Shown: in pieces, positions 36,201 to 43,312 of the stretch
Layout of the letters: each line of letters opens with the position of its first letter
Position numbering within the stretch: the first letter of the stretch is position 1
Assembly: GCA_963712105.1 (NCBI GenBank)
Contig: CAVQGR010000018.1
Location: forward strand, 1-64,000
Reading direction: 5' to 3'
Origin: VBCG01 sp963712105
GTDB taxonomy: Bacteria > Pseudomonadota > Gammaproteobacteria > Burkholderiales > Casimicrobiaceae
Length of the DNA: 64,000 nt
Notes under the pieces: generated by a model
What the model saw: the letters and a program-made list of their open reading frames with translations, nothing else
What the model was told of the DNA's origin: nothing
Database searches by the model: none
Program-made: the position numbers and the translations under genes

Positions 36201-36646
36201 ACGTCGCAGGCGGTGACGATTTCGTTGATCATCCCCTGCAGGCCGAGCTTCTGCCCGTCCTCGGGCGAGAAGATCCGGGTAACGCCGTAGGCGTGCAGTT
36301 CGGCGATCTCGTCGGGCACGATCACCCCGCCGCCGCCGCCGAAGACCTTGATGTGGGCGCCGCCGCGCTCGCGCAGCAAGTCGAGCATGTATTTGAAAAA
36401 TTCGACGTGGCCACCCTGGTAGGACGAGATGGCGATACCGTGCGCGTCCTCCTGCAACGCGCAGTTGACGATCTCCTCGACCGAACGGTTGTGGCCGAGA
36501 TGGATCACTTCGCAGCCGGAACCCTGCAAAATCCGCCGCATGATGTTGATCGAGGCATCGTGGCCATCGAACAGGCTGGCCGCGGTGACGAAACGCACCT
36601 TGTGGCGTGGCTTGTAGACCAGCGGCGGACGGGAAGCGTCGTTCAT
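33293..36646 (-). CDS. icmF: Fused isobutyryl-CoA mutase IcmF
   Basis: This 1,117-residue protein joins three parts. An N-terminal B12-binding domain (residues 17-145) carries LFDGHDASIN with the cobalt-ligand His29 and the GGGGGVIVP loop. A MeaI-type GTPase chaperone follows, with P-loop GITGTGGAGKSS near 207-218 and NKFDRK. A C-terminal methylmalonyl-CoA-mutase-like TIM barrel begins near residue 560. This order is specific to IcmF, which interconverts isobutyryl-CoA and n-butyryl-CoA (some members prefer isovaleryl/pivalyl-CoA) and loads its own cofactor. The ATG at 36646 gives the family start. A 16-bp palindrome about 113 bases upstream may control it. No related mutase gene is nearby. 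Confidence 0.93.
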   Translation of the reverse strand: MNDASRPPLVYKPRHKVRFVTAASLFDGHDASINIMRRILQGSGCEVIHLGHNRSVEEIVNCALQEDAHGIAISSYQGGHVEFFKYMLDLLRERGGAHIKVFGGGGGVIVPDEIAELHAYGVTRIFSPEDGQKLGLQGMINEIVTACDVDLGTELPGSLTALREGTRFERTHALARLITGLEAGTAPAKLREQMLADAARAAVPVLGITGTGGAGKSSLTDELVRRFRLDQNDSLKLAIISIDPSRRKSGGALLGDRIRMNAIEHPRIYMRSLATRDSFASPGSEVSKALPDVIAACKVAGFDLIIVETSGIGQGDAAIVPLVDVSLYVMTPEFGAASQLEKIDMLDFADFVAINKFDRKGAPDALRDVRKQFQRNREAWKAAPDEMPVFGTMASRFNDDGVTALYQALTKTLTEKGLKLVAGTLPAVTTRQSTAQNSMVPAARVRYLAEIAETVRAHHQWTAQQAKLARERQQLKASREMLTEITRYERPLQDSGHVADTENAEHLDQTVRVARHALDALLAEREKALDPRAKKLLDMWPQTKAAYAGDEYVVKIRGKEIRTGLTTTSLSGTRVRKVALPRFEDDGEILRWQLTENVPGSFPFTAGVFAFKRENEDPTRMFAGEGDAFRTNRRFHLLADGMPAKRLSTAFDSVTLYGNDPALRPDIYGKVGNSGVSIATLDDLKVLYSGFDLCAPDNSVSMTINGPAPTLLAMFMNTAIDQQLDKFRKDNGREPTDDEAAKVRAWALATVRGTVQADILKEDQGQNTCIFSTEFSLKVMGDIQSYFVHHGVKNFYSVSISGYHIAEAGANPISQLAFTLSNGFTFVEAYLARGMQIDDFAPNLSFFFSYGMDPEYTVIGRVARRIWAVAMRNRYHANERSQKLKFHSQTSGRSLHAQEISFNDIRTTLQALISTYDNTNSLHTNAYDEAITTPTTESVRRAMAIQLIINREWGLAKNENPIQGSYIIEELTDLVEEAVLKEFEAISERGGVLGAMETGYQRGKIQEESMYYEHKKHDGSYPIVGVNMFRSPQADEAPKTIELQRSSDEEKRSQLQRLADFHARHAHEAPTALARLQQTVIDNGNVFETLVDTVRVCSLGQITNALFDVGGQYRRSM

Positions 36647-36758
36647 CGCGAACCTCGCGGCGCAAAGGGAGGGAGGGCGAAAGCGTCCCCCGACAGACGG
36701 AAATCGGGCCGGACGATCCGGAAAGCTTACCGGAAGCCGGCAAGGGGGACCGTACATT

Positions 36759-36774
36759 ACGTTTACGTAAACGT
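36759..36774. promoter_or_regulatory. 16-bp perfect palindrome upstream of icmF and the MFS gene
   Basis: ACGTTTACGTAAACGT is its own reverse complement and lies in the 203-base region between the divergent icmF and MFS genes. It has the look of a dimer-binding operator; MerR-family (LiuR-type) regulators of acyl-CoA degradation in betaproteobacteria are, from memory, reported to use similar sites. Which gene it controls is not decided by position. Confidence 0.6.
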
Positions 36775-36849
36775 CAATTGATCCGGAATCGACCGGCGGT
36801 TGCCGTAAAATGTCCGCTGCGCCGGCGGGTCGCCCGTGGGCGCCGTTTC

Positions 36850-38100
36850 ATGCCCCCGCCCAACTCCTCCTCCGCCAACTCCTCCGCCTCGCCCCCGGCG
36901 CTGGAAATCCCCGTACCCAACGCCGCGGCGCATGTTCCGCTGGTCGCGCACGGCCGCCTGACCTCGCTGCTGCTCAACATCTCGCACGCGCTGGATCACC
37001 TGGTGCTGCTGATCTTCGCCGCGGCAGTCGGCGCCATTGCCGACGACTTCGGTTTCGCGCGCTGGGAAGACCTGATGCCCTACGCGACCGGCGCCTTCCT
37101 GATGTTCGGGCTGGGCTCGGTGCCGGCCGGCCGGCTGGGCGACCTCTGGGGACGCCGCGCCATGATGCTGGTCTTCCTGTTCGGCATCGCCGCCGGCTGC
37201 CTGCTGGCTGCGGCCGCGCAGAACGCCTGGCAACTGGCGCTGGCGATGACGGTGATCGGCGTCTTCGCGTCGATCTACCATCCGGTAGGCATCCCCATGC
37301 TGCTGCAGGCGACGACGCGCCCCGGCACCGTCATCGGCATCAACGGACTGGTCGGTAACCTGGGCATCGCCGCGGCAGCGATCTCCACCGGGCTGATCGT
37401 CAAGTATTTCGGCTGGCGCATGGCCTTCGTCGTTCCCGGACTCGCCTCGCTGGCCTTCGCGCTGCTGTTCGCCCGCGTCGTCCCGCTCGAACACTCGTCG
37501 CCGTCCAAGCGCGTGCCGCGCCAGTCCGACCTGCCGAAGAGCGAGCTCGCGCGCGTGGTGCTGATCCTGACGCTGACCTCGATCTGCGGCAGCATGCTGT
37601 TCAACTTCACCACCAACGGCAACCCCGAGCTGCTCGCCGACCGGATGCGCGCGATCACCGCCGATCCCGCGCTGCTGGGCCTGCTGCTGGGACTGGTTTA
37701 CGTCGTCGCCTCGTTCGCGCAGGTGATCGTCGGCCGGGCCATCGACCGCTATCCGCTGCACCGGCTGTTCCTGATCATCGTGCTGATGCAGGTGCCGCTG
37801 TTCGCGCTGGCCGCGTTCGTGCAGGGCTGGGCCTTCTACGTCCTGGCCATCGCCTTCATGGCCTTCGTCTTCGGGGCGATCCCCTTCACCGACGCGATCA
37901 TCGTCCGCTATGTCGACGACCGCATGCGCTCGCGCGTGGCCGGCCTGCGCATCGGCATCGCCTTCGGCGTCTCGGCGCTGGCGGTCTGGCTGCTGGGGCC
38001 GCTGGTCAAGGCCAACGGCTTTTCCTTCCTGCTGGGCCTGATGGCGGTGATCGCGCTGGTCGCGGCGGTGGCGGTCACGCGCCTGCCGCGCGGCCATTGA
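36850..38100 (+). CDS. Major facilitator superfamily transporter
   Basis: The 416-residue protein has 12 predicted membrane helices and the MFS loop 2-3 motif GRLGDLWGRRAMM. HPVGIPMLLQATTRPGTVIGINGLVGNLG resembles the 'Fsr/YfcJ' exporter-like branch. The substrate is unknown. A Ser/Pro-rich N-terminus of about 35 residues precedes the first helix. The ATG at 36850 is used; the long open frame before it overlaps the icmF promoter region. It is divergent from icmF and shares its palindrome-containing upstream region. Confidence 0.82.
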   Translation: MPPPNSSSANSSASPPALEIPVPNAAAHVPLVAHGRLTSLLLNISHALDHLVLLIFAAAVGAIADDFGFARWEDLMPYATGAFLMFGLGSVPAGRLGDLWGRRAMMLVFLFGIAAGCLLAAAAQNAWQLALAMTVIGVFASIYHPVGIPMLLQATTRPGTVIGINGLVGNLGIAAAAISTGLIVKYFGWRMAFVVPGLASLAFALLFARVVPLEHSSPSKRVPRQSDLPKSELARVVLILTLTSICGSMLFNFTTNGNPELLADRMRAITADPALLGLLLGLVYVVASFAQVIVGRAIDRYPLHRLFLIIVLMQVPLFALAAFVQGWAFYVLAIAFMAFVFGAIPFTDAIIVRYVDDRMRSRVAGLRIGIAFGVSALAVWLLGPLVKANGFSFLLGLMAVIALVAAVAVTRLPRGH

Positions 38101-38212
38101 TCTGCCGGTCCGCGCCGGCGGCGCCCGTTATGAGCTGGAGGCAAGCCGGCGACCTCCGGTCGGAACCGGTAACCTTACGGCGCGTCTAAGCTTTTCTTAA
38201 GCCGGCCGCGGC

Positions 38213-38218
38213 TATACT
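38213..38218 (+). promoter_or_regulatory. Possible -10 element for the M16 peptidase gene
   Basis: TATACT stands 30 bases before the peptidase ATG in an AT-richer patch. A good -35 at 17 bases upstream is missing, so only the -10 is proposed. Confidence 0.3.
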
Positions 38219-38247
38219 CCGCCGGCCACGCCAACTCCCGCGATCGG

Positions 38248-40980
38248 ATGCCCATGTTCACCACCGCCCACTGGCTGCGCCGCGCCGCAGCGTTCCTGAT
38301 CCCGCTGTTCGTCGCGCTCGGCGCGCAGGCGGCGCTCCCACCCGGCATCGCGCAAGGTCCCAGCGTCGAAGGCATTACCGAGTATCGCCTCGCCAACGGG
38401 CTGACCGTGCTGCTGTTCCCGGACGCGTCCAAGCCCAAGACGGTGGTCAACGTCACCTACCGGGTTGGTGCGGCGCACGAAAACTACGGCGAGACCGGGA
38501 TGGCGCACCTGCTCGAGCACCTGGTGTTCAAGGGCACGCCGTCGCGCGGCAACATCATGACCGAGCTTGGCAAGCGCGGCATGAGCTTCAATGGCAGCAC
38601 CGGCTGGGACCGCACCAACTATTTCGAGACCTTCACAGCGTCGAACGACAACCTCGACTGGGCGCTGGCGATGGAGGCCGACCGGATGGTGAACTCGTTC
38701 ATCCGAAAGAGCGACCTCGACACCGAGATGACGGTGGTGCGCAACGAATTTGAAAGCGGCGAGAACAACCCGCAACGCGTGCTCTACGGCAAGATGCTGT
38801 CGTCCGCCTTCCAGTGGCACAACTACGGCAACATGCCCATCGGCGCGCGCTCGGATATCGAGAACGTCAACATCGAGCGGCTGAAGGCCTTCTACACGAT
38901 GTACTACCAGCCGGACAACGCGGTGCTGATCGTCGCCGGCAAGTTCGATCCCGACGCGACGCTGGGCCTGATCGCCAAATACTTCGGTCCCATCCCCAAG
39001 CCCACGCGCGCGCTGCCGGCGATCTATACCGAGGAACCGGTGCAGGACGGCGAGCGCACGGTTACGCTGCGCCGGGTCGGCAACACCAAGCTGCTCGCCA
39101 TGATGTACCACTCTGCGCGTGGCGCGCATCCGGACAACGTCGCCGTCGACGTACTCGGCGACGTGCTGACGCTGGCACCCTCGGGCCGACTCTACAAGAG
39201 TCTGGTGGAGACCAAGAAGGCGACTTCGGTGCAGTCCTGGACGGGTGCCTCGGTCGATCCTGGCACGATCACCTTGTTCGCCGAGGTCCCCGACAGCCAG
39301 GCGATCGAGCCGGCGCGCGAAGGCATGCTGGCAACCATTGCCGACATCGTGAAGCAACCGATCACCGAGGCCGAGGTTGCGCGGGTCCGGACCAAGCAGG
39401 CCAAGTACTACGATGACGTACTGGCCAATCCGCAGCGCTTCGGCGTAGCAATCTCCGAGTCGGTCGCGATGGGCGACTGGCGTTTGTTTTTCATCAACCG
39501 TGATCGCTACCGCAACGTGACGCCGGCGGAGGTGCAGCGCGTTGCGCTCGACTACCTGAAGCGGTCGAACGTCACCGTTGGCGAATTCATCCCCGATGCC
39601 AAGCCGGACCGAGCGCCCGCGCCGGCCAGGGTCGACGTCGCCGCCCTCGTCAAGGACTACAAGGGCGACGCCGCCGTCGCCACCGGCGAAGTATTCGATG
39701 CGTCGCCGGCGAATCTCGACGCGCGCACCGAGCGCTTCACGCTGCCCAACGGCATGAAGGTCGCCTTGCTGCCGAAAAAGACACGCGGCGAGGCGGTCAG
39801 CTTCAGCCTGTCGATGCACTTCGGCGATGAAAAATCGGTCATGGGCAAGGTCGCCGAGGGCACGCTGACCGGCAGCATGCTGCTGCGCGGCTCGACGAAG
39901 AGGTCGCGGCAGGAGATCGACGATGCCTTCGACAAGCTGCGCGCCAAGGTCAGCGTCAGCGGCAGTGCCACCAGCGCCAGCGCCGGCGGACAGACGTTTC
40001 GCGCGCAACTGCCCGACGTGCTGCGCCTGACCGCGGAGGTTCTGCGCGAGCCGGCATTTCCGGCCAATGAACTGGACCAGCTGAAGCGGGCACGGGCGAC
40101 CAGCCTCGACACGGCGCGGACCAACCCGCAGGACGTCGCGATACGCGCGCTGCGCCGCCACGACAACCCCTATCCGGCAGGCGACACGCGCTACGTGCCG
40201 ACCATCGACGAGAGCCTTGCCGACTATGCCAAGGTCGGCGTCGACGACGTTCGACAATTCCACAAGCAGTTCTACGGCGCCAGCAACGCGGAGCTCGCCA
40301 TCGTCGGCGACTTCGATGCCGCAGCGACGAAGACCCTGGTCACCGAGCTCTTCGGCAGCTGGAAGAGTCCGGCGCCCTACACGCGCGTGCCCGATCCGTT
40401 CCGCAGCAATGTGCCGGCGGCAATCAAAGTCGACATTCCCGACAAGGCCAACGCCTTCCTGTTCGCCGACGAACGCCTGCCGCTCAACGACGCCAGTCCG
40501 GACTACCCGGCGCTGCTGCTGGCGAGCTTCATTCTCGGCGAATCGCAGTCGTCGCGCATCTACGAAAGGCTGCGCCAGAAAGACGGGCTGTCCTACGGCG
40601 TGGGGGCATGGTTCCGGGCGAGTTCGCTCGACGCCAACAGCAGCATCGGCGCCTATGCCATCTTCGCCCCGGAAAATCTCGCCAAGGTCCGTGCCGGTTT
40701 CACGGAGGAGTTCGAGCGCGCGTTGAAGGATGGCTTCACCGATACCGAAGTCGCCAATGCGCGCGACGGTGTGATGCAGGAGCGCCGGCTGGCGCGTACC
40801 GAGGATGGCCGCATCGCCGGCGCGCTGACCACGCAAGCCTACCTCGGACGCACATTCGCGCGATCGGCGGTGGTCGATGCGGCGATCGAGATGCTGACCA
40901 CGGCGGACGTGAACGCAGTGCTGCGCAAGTACCTGAAGCCGGGCGAATTCGCCTACGCGTTCGCCGGGACGTTCAAGTAA
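38248..40980 (+). CDS. Two-domain M16 family zinc metallopeptidase, exported
   Basis: A 910-residue protein with a signal peptide (ending near GAQA-ALP). The first M16 half carries the inverted zinc motif HLLEH (residues 87-91) and the third ligand Glu167 in VVRNEFESGENN, so this half is the active one. A second M16-like half begins near residue 490 (TERFTLPNGMKVALLPKKT) and has no HxxEH, as in other M16 pairs where one half only closes the chamber. It contains QKDGLSYGVGAWF, a typical substrate-binding segment. It should cleave unfolded peptides in the periplasm. Many genomes encode the halves as two genes; here they are one chain. Confidence 0.92.
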   Translation: MPMFTTAHWLRRAAAFLIPLFVALGAQAALPPGIAQGPSVEGITEYRLANGLTVLLFPDASKPKTVVNVTYRVGAAHENYGETGMAHLLEHLVFKGTPSRGNIMTELGKRGMSFNGSTGWDRTNYFETFTASNDNLDWALAMEADRMVNSFIRKSDLDTEMTVVRNEFESGENNPQRVLYGKMLSSAFQWHNYGNMPIGARSDIENVNIERLKAFYTMYYQPDNAVLIVAGKFDPDATLGLIAKYFGPIPKPTRALPAIYTEEPVQDGERTVTLRRVGNTKLLAMMYHSARGAHPDNVAVDVLGDVLTLAPSGRLYKSLVETKKATSVQSWTGASVDPGTITLFAEVPDSQAIEPAREGMLATIADIVKQPITEAEVARVRTKQAKYYDDVLANPQRFGVAISESVAMGDWRLFFINRDRYRNVTPAEVQRVALDYLKRSNVTVGEFIPDAKPDRAPAPARVDVAALVKDYKGDAAVATGEVFDASPANLDARTERFTLPNGMKVALLPKKTRGEAVSFSLSMHFGDEKSVMGKVAEGTLTGSMLLRGSTKRSRQEIDDAFDKLRAKVSVSGSATSASAGGQTFRAQLPDVLRLTAEVLREPAFPANELDQLKRARATSLDTARTNPQDVAIRALRRHDNPYPAGDTRYVPTIDESLADYAKVGVDDVRQFHKQFYGASNAELAIVGDFDAAATKTLVTELFGSWKSPAPYTRVPDPFRSNVPAAIKVDIPDKANAFLFADERLPLNDASPDYPALLLASFILGESQSSRIYERLRQKDGLSYGVGAWFRASSLDANSSIGAYAIFAPENLAKVRAGFTEEFERALKDGFTDTEVANARDGVMQERRLARTEDGRIAGALTTQAYLGRTFARSAVVDAAIEMLTTADVNAVLRKYLKPGEFAYAFAGTFK

Positions 40981-41008
40981 GCAACCACGCTTTGCGCTGC
41001 AGGGGAAC

Positions 41009-41035
41009 CACGCGCGGGCGGCGTCGGCGCGCGTG
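41009..41035. terminator. GC-rich hairpin between convergent M16 and IMPase genes
   Basis: CACGCGCG (41009-41016) pairs perfectly with CGCGCGTG (41028-41035) around an 11-base loop, between two converging genes. No T-run is present on either side, so termination is only suggested by position. Confidence 0.35.
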
Positions 41036-41085
41036 CCTTGGCACACCAGGCGCCGTCGCTGCACTGGTCACGGACAGCGGCAGCG

Positions 41086-41889
41086 CTACAGCGGCCCGAC
41101 CAGCGCGCGCAACTCCGCGCCGATGCCCGCGGCGCAGGCGAGGCAGGGCGCCTTCGCGATCGGCGTCGCCGGCGCGAACGGCGCATGGTCGCCGCCCGCC
41201 TCCTCGACCAGCAGCAGGCCGGCCACCGCATCCCAGGCCGATAGTTCGAGTTCGACAAAGGCGTCGAAGCGTCCGTTGGCGACATGCGCCAGCGTCAGCG
41301 CGGCGCAACCGAAGTTGCGCATCGCCGCGCCGGTCTCCATCAACTTCCTGCGTATGTCGAAATAGCGCGGCTCGAACGAACGGTCGTGGTGACCCAGCAG
41401 GATGTAGGAACCGGCCAGCTGCTGCGTCGTGGCTGTCCTCAGCCGCGTTTCGCCCTGCGCCGACGTGCAAAACGCGCCGCCGCCACGGCGCGCGTGGAAG
41501 ATCTCGTCGGCGCAGGGGTCGGCGACCGCGCCGACCATCGTCTGTCCGCCTTCGACATAGCCGATGGAAACATTCCAGTAGGGCACGCCGCGCAGGAAAT
41601 TGTGCGTGCCGTCGATGGGGTCGACCACCCAGCAGCGATCGACCGGTCCAGAGAATTGGGCGGCAGTCTCCTCGCCCAGGAAGGCATCGTCGGGAAACGC
41701 CGCCGCCAGTTCACGGCGGATCAGATTCTCCACGTCGCGGTCGGCGTGACTGACGAAATCGGTCCGCCCCTTCATCTCCACCACCAGCCGGTCGCGGTTG
41801 CGGAAATAGTCCAGCGCCAGCGCGCCGGCGCGCCGTGCGATGCCCTGTACCGCCTCGTGGCGCTCGGCGACGCCCGCGTCCGTGCTCAC
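41086..41889 (-). CDS. Inositol monophosphatase family protein (first copy)
   Basis: The 267-residue enzyme has the metal-binding signature GEE (72-74), DPIDGTHNFLRG (from residue 90) and the C-terminal LSAWDAVAGLLLVEEAGG, so it is an active lithium-sensitive-type phosphatase. Inositol-1-phosphate is the classical substrate, but family members also use other sugar phosphates. It starts with a GTG that overlaps the DUF1330 stop (GTGA). It is the last gene of the minus-strand iol/transport run, behind the ABC transporter, where it would dephosphorylate an imported phosphate ester. Confidence 0.88.
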   Translation of the reverse strand: MSTDAGVAERHEAVQGIARRAGALALDYFRNRDRLVVEMKGRTDFVSHADRDVENLIRRELAAAFPDDAFLGEETAAQFSGPVDRCWVVDPIDGTHNFLRGVPYWNVSIGYVEGGQTMVGAVADPCADEIFHARRGGGAFCTSAQGETRLRTATTQQLAGSYILLGHHDRSFEPRYFDIRRKLMETGAAMRNFGCAALTLAHVANGRFDAFVELELSAWDAVAGLLLVEEAGGDHAPFAPATPIAKAPCLACAAGIGAELRALVGPL

Positions 41890-42173
41890 AACCCGTCGAC
41901 CGCGACCAGATTGCTGGTGGCGCTGGCGTGCCGGATTGCGGCCAAGGGCCGATAGTCCGGATCGTCGAGAAAGGCGCGGATGGCGGCGCGATCGGGAAAG
42001 CGCAGCAGCACCATCCGACCGGGCTTCCCGTCGCCCTCGAAGACCTCGGTCTCGCCGCCGCGAGCCAGGTACTCGCCGCCATGGCGGGCGATCAGCGCCG
42101 GCACCCCGCGCTTGTAGCTTTCGTAGCGGTCCGGGTCGTAGACGTCGATGGTGGCGATCAGATAGGCGGGCAT
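41886..42173 (-). CDS. DUF1330 family protein
   Basis: A 95-residue ferredoxin-like-fold protein matching DUF1330 along its length: AYLIATIDVYDPDRYESYKRGVPALIARHGG and the FEGDGKPGRMVLLRFPD block. Such small dimeric alpha/beta barrel proteins have no agreed function. It overlaps the phosphatase gene by four bases and lies 62 bases behind the ABC ATPase gene, so it is part of the same transcript. A role in the pathway is inferred from position only. Confidence 0.85.
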   Translation of the reverse strand: MPAYLIATIDVYDPDRYESYKRGVPALIARHGGEYLARGGETEVFEGDGKPGRMVLLRFPDRAAIRAFLDDPDYRPLAAIRHASATSNLVAVDGL

Positions 42174-42235
42174 GGCGTTCGGCTTTCGGAATGTCTATGG
42201 AAGGGCTGCGAAAGAGTATCGAAACAAACGTCGGG

Positions 42236-43291
42236 TCAGCGGGAGAGCAGGATCACCGCATCGGCGTCGAAGTCGACGCCGACCTTTTCGTCGCGACGGC
42301 GCGGCGCGCGCGCGTCGGCGTCGAACACCAGCAGTTCGCCCCATGGGGTGTCGACGACGTATTCAATGCGACTGCCCAGATAGGCCGCGCGGCGGCAGGT
42401 TCCAGGCACTGCGCCCTGCCCGGCGTCGAGCAAGCGCAGCCGTTGCGGACGCACCGCCAGCGTCGCCGGACCTGCCGGAACACCCTCCGCACGCACCGGC
42501 ATGCCGACGCCGTTGGCGGTGAAGGTCGCGACGCCCGCGGCCACCGTCAGTTCTCCATCGACCAGGTTGGCGTCACCGATGAAGTCGGCAAGAAAGCGGC
42601 TGGCCGGCGCCTCGTACAGTTCGTGCGGTGTGCCCTGCTGGGCGATTCTTCCGCTCTCCATCACGATGATGTGGTCGGACACGGCCAACGCTTCTTCCTG
42701 GTCGTGCGTCACGTAGAGCACGGTGAGCGCGAGTTCCTGCTGCAGTTCACGGATCTCCTGACGCACGCGGCGGCGCAGCTTGGCGTCGAGATTGGACAGG
42801 GGTTCGTCGAACAGCAGCACGGCCGGCTCGAGCACCAGCGAACGCGCCACCGCGACGCGCTGCTGCTGGCCGCCGGACAATTCCGACGGCAGCCGCTGCT
42901 CGAGTCCGGCAAGACCGAGCATCGCCAGCTTGGCGTGGGCGAGTTCGCGCGCCTTGCCGCGTTCCATGCGCATGGACATCGGTCCGTAGCAGACGTTCTC
43001 CAGCACGCTCATGTGCGGAAACAGCGCGTAGGACTGGAACACCATGCTGACATCGCGCTCGTTGGCGGCACGCAGCGTGACGTCGACGCCGCCGATGGTC
43101 ACCCGGCCGGAGGTCACCGCCTCCAGGCCCGCGACCATGCGCAAAGTCGTGGTCTTGCCGCAGCCCGAGGGTCCGAGCAGCGTGACCAGCTCGCCCTGCG
43201 CGACGTTGAAGGAAACGGCGTCCACGGCGGTGACGCTGCCGTAGCGCTTGGTCACCTGTTCGAACACCACGCCGCCGGTCTTGTCGTTCAT
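42236..43291 (-). CDS. ABC transporter ATP-binding protein (FbpC/AfuC/PotA-like)
   Basis: The 351-residue ATPase has Walker A GPSGCGKT (residues 40-47), signature LSGGQQQRVAVAR, Walker B VLLFDEP and a C-terminal TOBE domain (from about 265) with WGELLVFDADARAPRRRDEKVGV. The architecture is that of the iron/spermidine/sugar-phosphate importer ATPases. It pairs with the fused permease directly upstream (21-base gap) and the binding protein before it. TOBE domains can sense substrate or regulators; nothing specific is visible. Confidence 0.9.
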   Translation of the reverse strand: MNDKTGGVVFEQVTKRYGSVTAVDAVSFNVAQGELVTLLGPSGCGKTTTLRMVAGLEAVTSGRVTIGGVDVTLRAANERDVSMVFQSYALFPHMSVLENVCYGPMSMRMERGKARELAHAKLAMLGLAGLEQRLPSELSGGQQQRVAVARSLVLEPAVLLFDEPLSNLDAKLRRRVRQEIRELQQELALTVLYVTHDQEEALAVSDHIIVMESGRIAQQGTPHELYEAPASRFLADFIGDANLVDGELTVAAGVATFTANGVGMPVRAEGVPAGPATLAVRPQRLRLLDAGQGAVPGTCRRAAYLGSRIEYVVDTPWGELLVFDADARAPRRRDEKVGVDFDADAVILLSR

Positions 43292-43312
43292 GTTGGAAAT
43301 TCCAGTGTGAGA

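Noticed and set aside
33293..36646. Plain methylmalonyl-CoA mutase large subunit
   Set aside because: The order B12 domain, GTPase, mutase barrel in one chain is that of IcmF; methylmalonyl-CoA mutase carries its B12 domain at the C-terminus.
38212..41064. 950-codon open frame antisense to the M16 peptidase
   Set aside because: Composition is that of an antisense frame (Arg, Val, Glu, His-rich without motifs); the sense strand encodes a clear M16 pair.
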